Shown piece after piece: positions 26,599 through 35,112 of a DNA stretch of 64,000 bases (positions are counted from its first letter, which is position 1; the number at the start of each line of letters is the position of its first letter). The stretch comes from G963668185 sp963668185 (GTDB lineage: Bacteria > Chloroflexota > Dehalococcoidia > Lucifugimonadales > G963668185), in the NCBI GenBank assembly GCA_963668185.1, contig OY764162.1, forward strand, positions 682,001 through 746,000, given 5' to 3'. A program made the position numbers and the translations under genes. The notes below the pieces were generated by a model that saw only the letters and a program-made list of their open reading frames with translations, was not told the DNA's origin and did not search any database.

Positions 26599-27063
26599 AT
26601 GTCCGCCGAAGACAGACTTGAAGAGTTAGGAATCGAGCTTCCGGAGTCCCCTGCCCCAATCGCGAACTACGTTCCGGCAGTGCGTACCGGCAACCTGCTG
26701 TACCTGTCGGGCGTCGGCCCGGCCGCGCCGGCCGAAGGCCCCGCGCCGACCGGCAAGCTGGGCGCCGATCTCACCGTTGAGCAGGGCTACGAAGCCGCGA
26801 GGCTGACCGCCGTCAACCTGATAGCCCGCCTCAAGAGCGAGCTTGGAGACTTGGGCAGAGTCAACCGCGTCATCAAGCTGCTTTCGATGGTCAACTCCGC
26901 TCCCGACTTCGATCAGCAGCCCGCAGTGGCCAACGGCTGCTCCGATCTGCTCGTCGAGGTGTTCGGAGACAAGGGCCGGCACGCTCGCTCCGCCGTAGGA
27001 ATGGCCGCCCTGCCCGGCAACATCCCCGTTGAGATCGAAATGATCGTGGAGGTCTCAGACTAG
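26599..27063 (+). CDS. RidA/YjgF-family protein
   Basis: This 154-residue protein is in the RidA superfamily (chorismate mutase-like trimer), the YjgH-like branch. The marks are NLLYLSGVGPAAP, AARLTAVNLIARLKSELGDL with the VNRVIKLLSMVNSAPDF strand, and the C-terminal AVGMAALPGNIPVEIEMIVE. RidA proper deaminates reactive enamines released by PLP enzymes; this branch often lacks the catalytic arginine, and here the usual R-AAVG segment reads ARSAVG. AAGGAG precedes the ATG. Its stop overlaps the end of the next, opposite gene. Confidence 0.88.
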   Translation: MSAEDRLEELGIELPESPAPIANYVPAVRTGNLLYLSGVGPAAPAEGPAPTGKLGADLTVEQGYEAARLTAVNLIARLKSELGDLGRVNRVIKLLSMVNSAPDFDQQPAVANGCSDLLVEVFGDKGRHARSAVGMAALPGNIPVEIEMIVEVSD

Positions 27064-27431
27064 CGCCAGGCGCTCAGCGTCCCGGATAAAGTTTATGGTC
27101 TCTCGAATTAAGAGTTCCGTCTCGTCAACCGGGTCGCACGGCCGTAGTAGAAACACTCGCCGTGTAGCGTCGCCTGAAGGTCCAGGTATCGTCGCCGCAA
27201 GGCGCGCAACTTGGGATCGGTCGGCACGAGGCGACGCAGACCCGCGCTGGTCGCGGCGGAGGTCCGGGGTTCATCGCCGGTTCGGGCTAGTATGAGGGCG
27301 TCGGTGGCGCGCTTAGCCGCGCACCAAGCCTTCTCAGCGGCGTCGCGAATGTCCCCCGCCGACAGCCTTTGCAGCGCGGCGGCGTGCATTAAGTGAGCGT
27401 CGGCGAAGGCATCGGTCATAGTTGTGGCCAT
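27055..27431 (-). CDS. HEPN-like small protein with a frameshift near 27140
   Basis: From ATG 27431 (GGAG 8 nt upstream) the protein reads MATTMTDAFADAHLMHAAAL..., with AAEKAWCAAKRATDALIL, a helical pattern like HEPN or PaREP1 proteins. The uncorrected frame ends at 27108 with the unlikely tail RATRLTRRNS. Moving one frame after GGC at 27141-27143 gives CDPVDETELLIRETINFIRD and then AERLALV to a stop at 27055, which reads as the natural C-terminus of about 125 residues. One base is missing, by mutation or sequencing error. The corrected end overlaps ridA tail to tail. Confidence 0.6.
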
Positions 27432-27482
27432 GTGTTTTCTCCAAAGAGCCAGAGAAAGTCTAACCAACGACGCCGCTATGCG

Positions 27483-29081
27483 CTAGCCCGCACTCTGCCC
27501 TGTGGCAGCCTCTACCGGATACCGCGCCGCCCAGCCGTCGAAACCGCCGGATAGCGCCGCCGCGCTGTGTCCCATCGCCTGTAGCTGCTGCGCCGCACGG
27601 ACGCCCGTCGCGTCGCCCGGTCAGGCGCAGTAGGTAACGATCAGCGCCTCTCCGCGCGGCCTGCCCGCCGCCCACTCGGAGACCTCGTCGGGCAGTACTC
27701 TCACGGATCCCGGTACCTGCAACCCGGACGCCGCGTAAGCAGACCGTGAGCGCACGTCCAGGATCACCGACGGCGTGACGCCGCCCGCCATCTCGCGCAG
27801 CTCCTCCGGCGTTACGGTCCGCACTTCGCTGTCGTCCCGCGCGAACAGCCCGTCCGCCGTTCCTTCCCGCTCCTCAGCTAGCGTTGCTCGGTCAGCCTTT
27901 CGTCCGTACCATGCGCCCAGCGGCGTCGTGCTCGCCCCGTGGATAGCCACCGACGCAATAACGACCACACCTACCGTCGCCAGCAACTCCTCGGCCCCCG
28001 GTACGTGCGCCTGCACGGCAAGCAGCGCCAGCAGCAGCGAGTTCAGGCCGCGAGGCCCGAACCACGCGATCAGCCCCTTCGCCTCAAGGCTCAGCCTGGT
28101 CCGCGCCAGCAGAGCTCCCAGCACCGGCGGACGAAGTCCGAAGATCACGATGGCGGCCAGCGCCGCCGCCAGCGGGATGTTGACCGTTTCGAGAATGCCG
28201 GACAGCACCGCGCCGAACAGCACGAACGCCAGCAGCATCGCCATCTCGGACGTCACCTCGCCGTACTCCATGAAGCAGTCGCAAAGCCGCTGGTTCAGCA
28301 GCACCACGGCCAGCCCTGCGGCGAAGGCGGCCAGGAATCCGTCGCCACCCGCCGCCGTGGCCGCGCCGAAGGCCGCCAGCACGAGGCCGATGCCGTAGAA
28401 CGACTGATGCTCACGGCGGATGTTCATTCGAGCGTCCACCCGGTTCATCAGCCACGATCCGACGCCCCCGATGGCAAACCCTATCGCCGGGCCCAGCAGC
28501 AGAAGTTGAGCAAGGAATCCGCCCCACGCTGCCATGTCCCTGCCCTGCGCCTGGGCGACCGCAATCAGCACCAGGATCACGGGAAGCACGATGATGTCGT
28601 TCGTTCCCGCCTCTATCTTGAGCACCTGCCGCACCGAGCGCGGGACTCTTTTGTCGCGCACAAGCTCTCGGAGCACCACCGGGTCGGTCGAGGCGAGTAT
28701 CGCCCCGCCTATGAACGCGACCAGCCAACCGAATCCCAGCATGAGCGCCAACGGCAGCGCGCCAAGCGAAATGATGAGCGCCGTGCCCGGCCCCAGGATC
28801 AGCGCGGGTATCAGCCACCGCCGGCCCAACTCCTCGACCTGCAGGTTCAGCGCGTCCAGGAAGAGGACAAGCGAGAGCGTCAGGGCCGCGACCACTTCGA
28901 GGATAGGATCGTGCGGCCCCATCTCCAGCAATCCGAACCCACTCTCGCCCAGCAGCAATCCCAGGCCCAGGAACAGTATCGGGAATGACAGTGGAGACCG
29001 CTCCACCGCGCCCGACACCAGCGCGGTGACCACCATGATGACCGCGATCAGGCCGAACGCCGGAAGAAACTCAGGTAACAT
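27483..29081 (-). CDS. CPA1-type Na+/H+ antiporter fused to rhodanese domain with in-frame TGA, probable selenoprotein
   Basis: Residues 1 to about 400 are a cation:proton antiporter with many membrane helices (GESGFGLLEMGPHDPILEVV near the start; the ion site segment IGGAILASTDPVVLREL). A linker leads to a rhodanese domain from about 430 (VILDVRSRSAYAASGLQ). The active-site loop is VTYCA-TGA-PGDATG; after the TGA (27621-27623, codon 487) the same frame continues with RAAQQLQAMGHSAAALSGGF and DGWAARYPVE, a normal rhodanese ending, to TAG at 27483 (532 residues). Relatives have YCxCP here, so TGA replaces the catalytic cysteine. A structured hairpin follows. Coupling of an antiporter to sulfur or selenol chemistry is inferred. 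Confidence 0.8.
27594..27612 (-). promoter_or_regulatory. Candidate bacterial SECIS hairpin
   Basis: On the minus strand CGC, a bulged G and ACGG pair with CCGU and GCG around loop GCGU. The loop starts 16 nt after the TGA with G first, meeting the usual bacterial SECIS limits. Pairing can extend outward past one mismatch. Folded by eye and one of several possible folds in this G+C-rich stretch. Confidence 0.45.
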
Positions 29082-29137
29082 GGGCTGTGGCCTTACTGCG
29101 ACCCAACTAAGTTCATGCAGGTAAGGCTACAAGGGCG

Positions 29138-29878
29138 CTAGCCCTGGCTGTCTAACCTGTCTCCGCGCAGGCGGCCCAACTCCGCCTGAAGCTCACGGAT
29201 CTGAGCCTCAGCGGCTATGCGCATCGCGCGCTCTTCGCCGAGGACGTTCAGCCACTCCCCGGTGGCGCTGTCGCGCAGGCGGAACCTTCCGAACCCATCC
29301 TCCAAAAGGTGGTACACGTCCACCCCCAGGACCTCGCTCCGTGACCACGTGCTGCCGTCCGTCTCCTCGCGCAATTCCAGCCGCTCATACTCTCCATCCA
29401 CCAGCCGCTCACCCACCAGCGGTTCGCCGTAATGCTCTCCGTTTCGGTCAAGGCGCCAGTACTCCGTAACCCCGATGCGCGCGTATATCTCTCGCTTATC
29501 ACCCAGATCTCTTGCCGCCGTACTCGCCGACGCCACCTCCATCACAAAGGCAGGCGGCTTGCCCCATTCGTCTATCCTGTAGCTCCGCCGCTCTCGCCTG
29601 ATGAACTCGGTGTCCACTCCGAACACGACGTAGCAGTCCGGCGATATCACCGAGCCGGGCGTGTCCGAGTCGTACACGATTACCGCTGTGGGACCGGACA
29701 CGAGCACCGTGGGATCGTCCGCGTAGCGTGCCCGGATGATCGGGTTGACGTGGTCTATCGTGTCTTCCTGCTGCATCCCGTCCTCTATCGGTTCGGCCAC
29801 GTCGCTTATCAACTCGTACCAGGGACGGTCAGCGACGTCGGACGGCAGGGGCATCTTCGCGCCTGCTGGTGTCGTCAT
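29138..29878 (-). CDS. Uma2-family (DUF820) putative endonuclease
   Basis: This 246-residue protein has the Uma2/DUF820 PD-(D/E)xK-like core: PDCYVVFG with the first acidic residue and PPAFVMEVASASTAARDLGDK, where E and K complete the motif, followed by REIYARIGVTEYWRLD. The family is very common in cyanobacteria and Chloroflexota and is of uncertain function; nuclease activity is predicted from the fold. A C-terminal helix with RIAAEAQIRELQAELGRLRG forms a coiled coil. GGAGG precedes ATG 29878. Confidence 0.85.
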   Translation of the reverse strand: MTTPAGAKMPLPSDVADRPWYELISDVAEPIEDGMQQEDTIDHVNPIIRARYADDPTVLVSGPTAVIVYDSDTPGSVISPDCYVVFGVDTEFIRRERRSYRIDEWGKPPAFVMEVASASTAARDLGDKREIYARIGVTEYWRLDRNGEHYGEPLVGERLVDGEYERLELREETDGSTWSRSEVLGVDVYHLLEDGFGRFRLRDSATGEWLNVLGEERAMRIAAEAQIRELQAELGRLRGDRLDSQG

Positions 29879-29992
29879 GGTCGGGCCTCCGGTTGCGCTT
29901 TCACAGTACCCATCCTATCACGCACGCGCTCAGGTTCCGTAAAGCATCTTCGAACAGGTAGTCATGCTTGGGCATCGGCTATCGAATCGTCG

Positions 29993-31162
29993 CTACGCCA
30001 GCACCTGCATCGTGTAGCGCGACTCCAGTAGCTTGCCGGCCTCGAACCGGCCTAGGTTCAGCATCGAGATGTCGATGGTCGTTGCCTGCCCGTCCGCGAT
30101 AAGCTCCGCCATGGTCTGGCCTATCATCGGGGACAGCTTGAAGCCGTGGCCGCTGAACCCTACGGCGCAGTACAGGCCGTCGATGCCTTCCACTGCGTCC
30201 AGCACCGGGTGCCAGTCCGGCGTGACCGTGAACAGCCCCGACCATCCGCCGCGAAACAGGCCGTCCTCCATGCCAGGTATGCGCCTGGCCAGCCGGATCA
30301 TCGTCCGCTCCACCTCGCGCATGTCCACGCCCTGGTCGAAGTCTTCCGGCGTGCCGTCGTGCTCGTCCTCCCCTACCCCAACCATCGTGATGTTCCCAAC
30401 GTCAGGTCTTGGCGACATGTCGTTGACCACGTCGCCGAGGATGGGATGCTGGCCTATGCTGTCCGGCCTGCGGATCATCACCACCTGATGCCGCACCATG
30501 CCAAGCGGCACGTCCACGCCGATACCGGCCAGCAGCTTCCGCGACCACGGCCCGGCGGCAACCACCGCAGTGTTAGTCTCGACGCGCTCGTCCCCGAACC
30601 GCACCGCCACCACGCGCCCGCCCTCGATGTCGATCCCCGTAACGCGCGCGTCGGTCCGCACCGTTGCGCCAAGCTCGCGTGCGCGGCCGGCGAAGCCGTT
30701 CGTGACCGAGTACGGATCCGCGTAGCCGGACTCCGGCTCGTACGCGAACACCTCGCCCTCCTCTGCCGCGAGCAGCGACGAGATGCGCGTCACGTCCTCC
30801 GGGCCGACGATCGCGGTGTCCACTCCCACGGCCTGCTGCATCTCCACGTTCGCCTCGAGCGCCTGACGCTCAGACTCGGTTACCGCGATGAAGTAGCCTG
30901 TCTTGACATACCCGGAAGGCGTGCCCGTGATCTCCTCGAAGTCCCTGAAAATCTTGAGGCTCTCCCAGGCCATGCGGGTCGTGACCTCGTTCGAGTAGTG
31001 CATCCTGAGGATCGCCTGGGACCTGCTCGTCGAGCCGGAGGCCAGCGTCGTCTGCTCCAGCAGAACCGTGTTCGTGACCCCCTTCAGGGCGAGGTTGTAG
31101 AGGATGCTCGTCCCCATCACACCGCCGCCCACCACAACCACGTCCGCCGTTCGCGTTGCCAT
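29993..31162 (-). CDS. FAD-dependent DAO-family oxidoreductase (sarcosine oxidase/dehydrogenase-like)
   Basis: This 389-residue protein is a DAO-superfamily amine oxidase/dehydrogenase. It has the dinucleotide fold VVVVGGGVMGTSILYNLAL at the N-terminus, the FAD contact SGSTSRSQAILRMHY and the C-terminal GFSGHGFKLSPMIGQTMAEL. It resembles sarcosine oxidase beta subunit and related N-methyl amino acid oxidases. GGAGG precedes ATG. It lies next to D-aminoacylase, so oxidation of amino acids released by that enzyme is a plausible link. Confidence 0.88.
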   Translation of the reverse strand: MATRTADVVVVGGGVMGTSILYNLALKGVTNTVLLEQTTLASGSTSRSQAILRMHYSNEVTTRMAWESLKIFRDFEEITGTPSGYVKTGYFIAVTESERQALEANVEMQQAVGVDTAIVGPEDVTRISSLLAAEEGEVFAYEPESGYADPYSVTNGFAGRARELGATVRTDARVTGIDIEGGRVVAVRFGDERVETNTAVVAAGPWSRKLLAGIGVDVPLGMVRHQVVMIRRPDSIGQHPILGDVVNDMSPRPDVGNITMVGVGEDEHDGTPEDFDQGVDMREVERTMIRLARRIPGMEDGLFRGGWSGLFTVTPDWHPVLDAVEGIDGLYCAVGFSGHGFKLSPMIGQTMAELIADGQATTIDISMLNLGRFEAGKLLESRYTMQVLA

Positions 31163-31236
31163 TCCAACTTACCTCCGTACTATCCCCTTATGGGTGCAGA
31201 GCCTGCCCCGTACCCCGATACGGGGGCCGCGGCCTG

Positions 31237-32829
31237 CTAGTCGTGGAAGTCCCTGACGACCTTGCCGGGGGCCGCGCCGGTGTACTCCCCGTCCTCGATC
31301 ACCACCGTTCCGTTGACCGCCACGTGCGGCACGCCGACCGCGTAGCTGTGCGGCGACTCGAACGTCGCCGTGTCCGCCACCGTTGCCGGATCGAGCGCGA
31401 CTATGTCGGCGGCGTAGCCCGGCGCTATCCGGCCGCGCCTCGTCAGCCCCATCCGGGACGCCGGAAGCGTCGTCATCTTCCTGATCGCTTCGGCGAACGA
31501 GACCACGCCGTGTTTCCGCACGAACTCGGCAATGAACCGGGGGAACGTGCCGTAGCTTCTCGGGTGCGGCACTCCCGCCGACAGCACTCCCTCGGTGGAC
31601 AGCGAACTTCCGTCCGAACCGACGGAGATGAGCGGGTGCTGCGCTATCTCCAGGACGTCGTCCTCGCGCATCGCGTGGATGACCACCATCGCCTCGCCCA
31701 TCTCGTACAGCCGCACGGCGGCCTCGGCCGGGTCGCAGCCGAACTCCTCCGCGATGGCGGTCATGGTCATGCCCTCGAATCGCGCGTCCTCGGCAAGCCG
31801 GGAGATCACGACGCCCTCAGGGCTACGGTTGTAGTCATAGTTGTAGTTGATCCCGTCCTTCACCTGGGACCTCGTCTTGGAGTCGGCCAGCCGCTCCAGC
31901 GCCGCCGCCCGTCCGCCGGCCAGCGCCCAGCGCGGGAAGATCGCGCCCGTCAGCCGCGTACTTGCGGCTGTGTACGGGTACTGGTCCCCGGCAACGTCCA
32001 GGCCCTCATCGACCGCCGAGTCTATGAGCCTCAGCACGTCGGGCGCCCTGCCGAACACGGTCGGGCCGACACACTTGACGTGCGAAAGTTGCAGCCGAAC
32101 GCCCGTACGTCTGCTGATCTCGATCGCCTCGTTCAGCGCGACAAACAGTCCCACCGAGTGGGCGCCCTCGTCGCGGATGTGCGTGGAGTACACCTTGCCG
32201 CGCTCCGCCGCGGCGCGGCAGATGTCAATCACCTCTTCCAGGCGCGCGTAGTTGCCGGGGTCATAGAACAGGCCGGTGGAGAATCCCATAGCCCCTTCGT
32301 CCAGGCACTCCGCCACCAGTTCCCGCATCCTGTCCTGCTCCTCGGGCGTGGGGAATCTCGCGTCGAGGCCGACGACGCAGGCCCTGATCGTGCCGTGACC
32401 AACCTGGCCCGCAAGGTTGAGCGGCGGACGGGCCGCCTCGACGGCGTCCAGGTACTCTCCGAACGACGTCCAGCCCAGCCTCTTCGACTCTGGCCCTCTG
32501 CCCAGCCGCGCCTCGAGCTGCTCGCGGGCCTTGCCGATCACCGGCGCGCAGAAGCTGCTGCCGCAGTTGCCCGCAAGCTCCAACGTGACGCCCTGCCGCA
32601 CCTTGCTCTGCGCCGTCGGATCGTGCAGGAACGAGGCGTCGCTGTGCGTGTGGAGGTCGATGAAGCCCGGCGTCACGGCCAGGCCGGACGCGTTGACGGT
32701 CTTCGCGGACTCGCCTTCGAGCCGCCCCACGGCCACGATCTCGTCCCCCGCGACGGCCACGTCCGCGGAGTACGGCGGGCTTCCCGTCCCGTCGTAGATA
32801 GTCCCGTTCTTGATGACGAGGTCGTACAT
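31237..32829 (-). CDS. N-acyl-D-amino-acid deacylase-type amidohydrolase
   Basis: This 530-residue enzyme is a D-aminoacylase/dihydroorotase-type amidohydrolase. The first metal motif is DLHTHSDAS after VTPGFI; the family pattern GNCGSSFCAP contains the cysteine metal ligand of D-aminoacylases, and STHIRDEG and VGSDGSSL give later ligands. It hydrolyses N-acyl-D-amino acids to free D-amino acids. It stands 74 bp upstream of the FAD oxidoreductase and 7 bp after the Vms1-like gene on the same strand. Confidence 0.9.
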   Translation of the reverse strand: MYDLVIKNGTIYDGTGSPPYSADVAVAGDEIVAVGRLEGESAKTVNASGLAVTPGFIDLHTHSDASFLHDPTAQSKVRQGVTLELAGNCGSSFCAPVIGKAREQLEARLGRGPESKRLGWTSFGEYLDAVEAARPPLNLAGQVGHGTIRACVVGLDARFPTPEEQDRMRELVAECLDEGAMGFSTGLFYDPGNYARLEEVIDICRAAAERGKVYSTHIRDEGAHSVGLFVALNEAIEISRRTGVRLQLSHVKCVGPTVFGRAPDVLRLIDSAVDEGLDVAGDQYPYTAASTRLTGAIFPRWALAGGRAAALERLADSKTRSQVKDGINYNYDYNRSPEGVVISRLAEDARFEGMTMTAIAEEFGCDPAEAAVRLYEMGEAMVVIHAMREDDVLEIAQHPLISVGSDGSSLSTEGVLSAGVPHPRSYGTFPRFIAEFVRKHGVVSFAEAIRKMTTLPASRMGLTRRGRIAPGYAADIVALDPATVADTATFESPHSYAVGVPHVAVNGTVVIEDGEYTGAAPGKVVRDFHD

Positions 32830-32836
32830 GTTCGTA

Positions 32837-33604
32837 TCAGTCCTGTCTGTAGTCTGTGGGGACGGGCTGGATTTCCAGCGTCACGACGCTGCTCATCCAC
32901 ACCTGCGCCCCAATGCCTTCGAGCGCCCGTTGCCCGGGCCGGTCCACTTCCAGCACTCGCTCAAGCAGCGCGTCCCCGAAGTCGCCGACGTAACCGCACC
33001 TCTTGCGGAAGCCGTTCAGCGTGTGCCTCTCCCCTCCCAACAGCACGTAGTCGATCGAGTCCTCGTGCGCCGCGAACACGGCCCGCGTCACCTCGCAGCA
33101 CTTGTCGTACAACTCCCGCACGAGCCGTTCGCGGCTTCGCGCGAACCTCCCGGCGGAAGATCCTCCCTTGCGATGACGGTTCTTCACGTATCGGGAACCC
33201 GTCTTCGACGCGACTAGTTTGTCCCCTTGCGCAACTCCCACCGCGTACCTGCCCAACCTGAGCAACACTATCCCGACGCAATACTCCGTGTCCAGCATGG
33301 CCAGCAACGGCTCCGCATCGAAGCCGTCCGCGTGCAGGTCCGCGCGTAGCGGAAACGGCGGCGCGACCGCTGCCGCGTACTCGCTGCCGCGAAACACCGC
33401 CAGCCCGGTGGCGGACCGCCCGGCCTCCGCGGTCGCGTCGCCCAGCGGCACGAACCCCGCCTCCGCGCCGGCTTGCCGCGCGGGCGGAGCGCCGTTGTGC
33501 GGCAGGTAGTCGCTTCGGAACCCGTCGGGGCGCGCCGCCAACTCAGCGAGAAACCGCCTGAGGCCCGCCTTGCCCATACGCGACCTGTCTGTCACCTGGA
33601 GCAT
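32837..33604 (-). CDS. Vms1/ANKZF1-like (VLRF1) release-factor-type protein
   Basis: This 255-residue protein resembles the bacterial Vms1-like release factors (eRF1 fold), which act at peptidyl-tRNA on split or stalled ribosomes. The key region is RYVKNRHRKGGSSAGRFARSRERL, with the basic lead-in and glycine loop of the family, and a downstream VLLGGERHTLNGF strand. Family members carry a glutamine in or near this loop that is important for peptidyl-tRNA cleavage; none is visible here (GGSSAGRF). Assignment is from motif pattern and is moderately sure. Confidence 0.65.
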   Translation of the reverse strand: MLQVTDRSRMGKAGLRRFLAELAARPDGFRSDYLPHNGAPPARQAGAEAGFVPLGDATAEAGRSATGLAVFRGSEYAAAVAPPFPLRADLHADGFDAEPLLAMLDTEYCVGIVLLRLGRYAVGVAQGDKLVASKTGSRYVKNRHRKGGSSAGRFARSRERLVRELYDKCCEVTRAVFAAHEDSIDYVLLGGERHTLNGFRKRCGYVGDFGDALLERVLEVDRPGQRALEGIGAQVWMSSVVTLEIQPVPTDYRQD

Positions 33605-33814
33605 CGCGCCCCCATCCTAACCCTTCGAGGGACTCGACGTAGGCTGCTGCGACTGGCATGAAGACAGGGTGACTCATTAACATGGTCGCCTACTCGGTAA
33701 CCGCAGTTATGAGGCCGATTCCCTCCTTCGGTAACCATTAGTTTTGAGGTCACAGGGAAGTGGATGGCGGCGAGTGGTTAGTGGCTAGGCCTGTGTGACC
33801 GTGTGGGCGCCCAG
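33605..33814. other. Intergenic stretch without recognisable gene
   Basis: No open frame with a ribosome site was found. CGGTAACC occurs twice, near 33696 and 33730. No terminator with a T-run was seen. Confidence 0.5.
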
Positions 33815-34186
33815 CTACTCCCTCGTCTGGATGACGACCCGGCCGCCGTTCTCGACTTCCACGTACAAGCTATGACCGACGAGCAATCGCATACCCGCTA
33901 GGGGCGTGGCGTCGGACACATAGGCGTCGGCATGGCGCAGGTAGCCGTCCCAAAGAACCTCGACGCTGTACACGTCGAACGTTGCCTCACTGCCGTCGGC
34001 CAGAATTGCCGAGGCCCTGGTCACGGCGGTCAATCCCAGTTCTGTCGCCAGCGCCGCCGGCAGGGTCAGGAACTCATTGAAACCGGTGTCTATAACGGCG
34101 TCTATCGCACGGCTTTGCCCCGATGGGCCTTGCACTGTAAGGGATACGGTAGCTTCCAAGGCGGCGTTCACCACGCCCTGGATCAT
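33815..34186 (-). CDS. Clan AA (retropepsin-like) aspartic protease
   Basis: This 123-residue protein has the aspartyl protease triad as DTGF at 33-36 (within AVIDTGFNEFLTLP) and the C-terminal hydrophobic-glycine flap region LAGMRLLVGHSLYVEV. A single lobe means it must dimerise to be active. It shares ATGA with the upstream gene, so the two are coupled. This two-gene pair is frequent in Chloroflexota and cyanobacteria and is often annotated as toxin-antitoxin-like without proof. Confidence 0.78.
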   Translation of the reverse strand: MIQGVVNAALEATVSLTVQGPSGQSRAIDAVIDTGFNEFLTLPAALATELGLTAVTRASAILADGSEATFDVYSVEVLWDGYLRHADAYVSDATPLAGMRLLVGHSLYVEVENGGRVVIQTRE

Positions 34187-34500
34187 TCCGTCCTCCGCAA
34201 TGCCCCGGCGCCGAAGCTGGTCAGGGCCCTGTACCCGACCCGCTCACTCCAGACGTTGATAGCGTCCGGGCGCTGCGCGCGCAGACGGTCAACCGCCTCA
34301 AGCACAAAGCCGCCGATGGCCCAACTGCCGGTATCCACGTCTATGGAGACGATCTCCCCAACGTGGTCGGCCTCAACCTGCCGTCGGATGTCCCGCTCGT
34401 ACATCCGCTTGCCAAGATAGGCGACCTCATCCCTTGTGCGGGTCGGGAGCCGCCTGTCCTGCGCCTCATGCGCGGGCGCTCTTGTCTTCGCGTCTCTCAT
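34183..34500 (-). CDS. Small protein coupled to aspartic protease, function unknown
   Basis: This 105-residue protein has a basic N-terminus and then VSIDVDTGSWAIGGFVLEAV and DRLRAQRPDAINVWSERVGY, a compact pattern I have seen beside clan AA proteases but cannot name. Its stop overlaps the protease start by four bases. I chose ATG 34500, preceded by AAGGCGAG, over TTG 34518. It may be the partner or substrate of the protease. Confidence 0.65.
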   Translation of the reverse strand: MRDAKTRAPAHEAQDRRLPTRTRDEVAYLGKRMYERDIRRQVEADHVGEIVSIDVDTGSWAIGGFVLEAVDRLRAQRPDAINVWSERVGYRALTSFGAGALRRTE

Positions 34501-34566
34501 GAGTCTCGCCTTTCGCAAGGGTTCTGTCGCATTATGGCATAAAGCCTGTCACGGGCGCCTAGAGCA

Positions 34567-35058
34567 TCAGCGTGGCGGGAAGGCATCTTGCTCAATCTGT
34601 GCTGCCCTGTCGAGAAGTCCTTGCTCCTTGACTTTTACACGATATTCCTTACGGAGACGGGATTTGAACTCCTCAACCCATTCCTGAGAGGTCTGGGATT
34701 CCTCATATCGAATATCCTTCCGAAGATTGGCATTCACATCATCGGCGACCGTGATTATGAACTGGTTAACATCTTGAGTGAGGATGTTGGAGGCAGGGGT
34801 GTTGAGGTTACTCAGACGCTTCATATCAAAAAGGCCCGCTTCATTGAAAGCCTTATATCCGAGATCCGAGGCGACATTCCCAGTCTCCTTGCGGTAATTA
34901 ACCAATTCATCATATTCATCGACAATCCACTGTCTATTGCGAGCTTGCGCTGAGCGTGCGGCAGAACGACCTACCGCCAGTCCGCCCACTGCAATGACAA
35001 CGAGCACGAAAATATTCAGTATCTCGCCAATTGTGATGCTCCAAGACCACCAATCCAT
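34567..35058 (-). CDS. Membrane-anchored protein, unknown
   Basis: This 163-residue protein has one N-terminal helix (WSWSITIGEILNIFVLVVIA, up to about residue 30) and then a charged helical domain (SQEWVEEFKSRLRKEYRVKV). The base composition is clearly A+T-richer than the neighbours. The layout recalls small phage or mobile-island membrane proteins such as the one at 46018-46563. No family recognised. Confidence 0.65.
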   Translation of the reverse strand: MDWWSWSITIGEILNIFVLVVIAVGGLAVGRSAARSAQARNRQWIVDEYDELVNYRKETGNVASDLGYKAFNEAGLFDMKRLSNLNTPASNILTQDVNQFIITVADDVNANLRKDIRYEESQTSQEWVEEFKSRLRKEYRVKVKEQGLLDRAAQIEQDAFPPR

Positions 35059-35112
35059 TGTCGACTCCTAGCCTAGTCCGGCCTCTCGGAACGGGATGGT
35101 CACGCCCGCTTC

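Noticed and set aside
34183..35058. Prophage fragment around the small A+T-rich genes
   Set aside because: No integrase, structural or packaging gene and no attachment repeats were seen.
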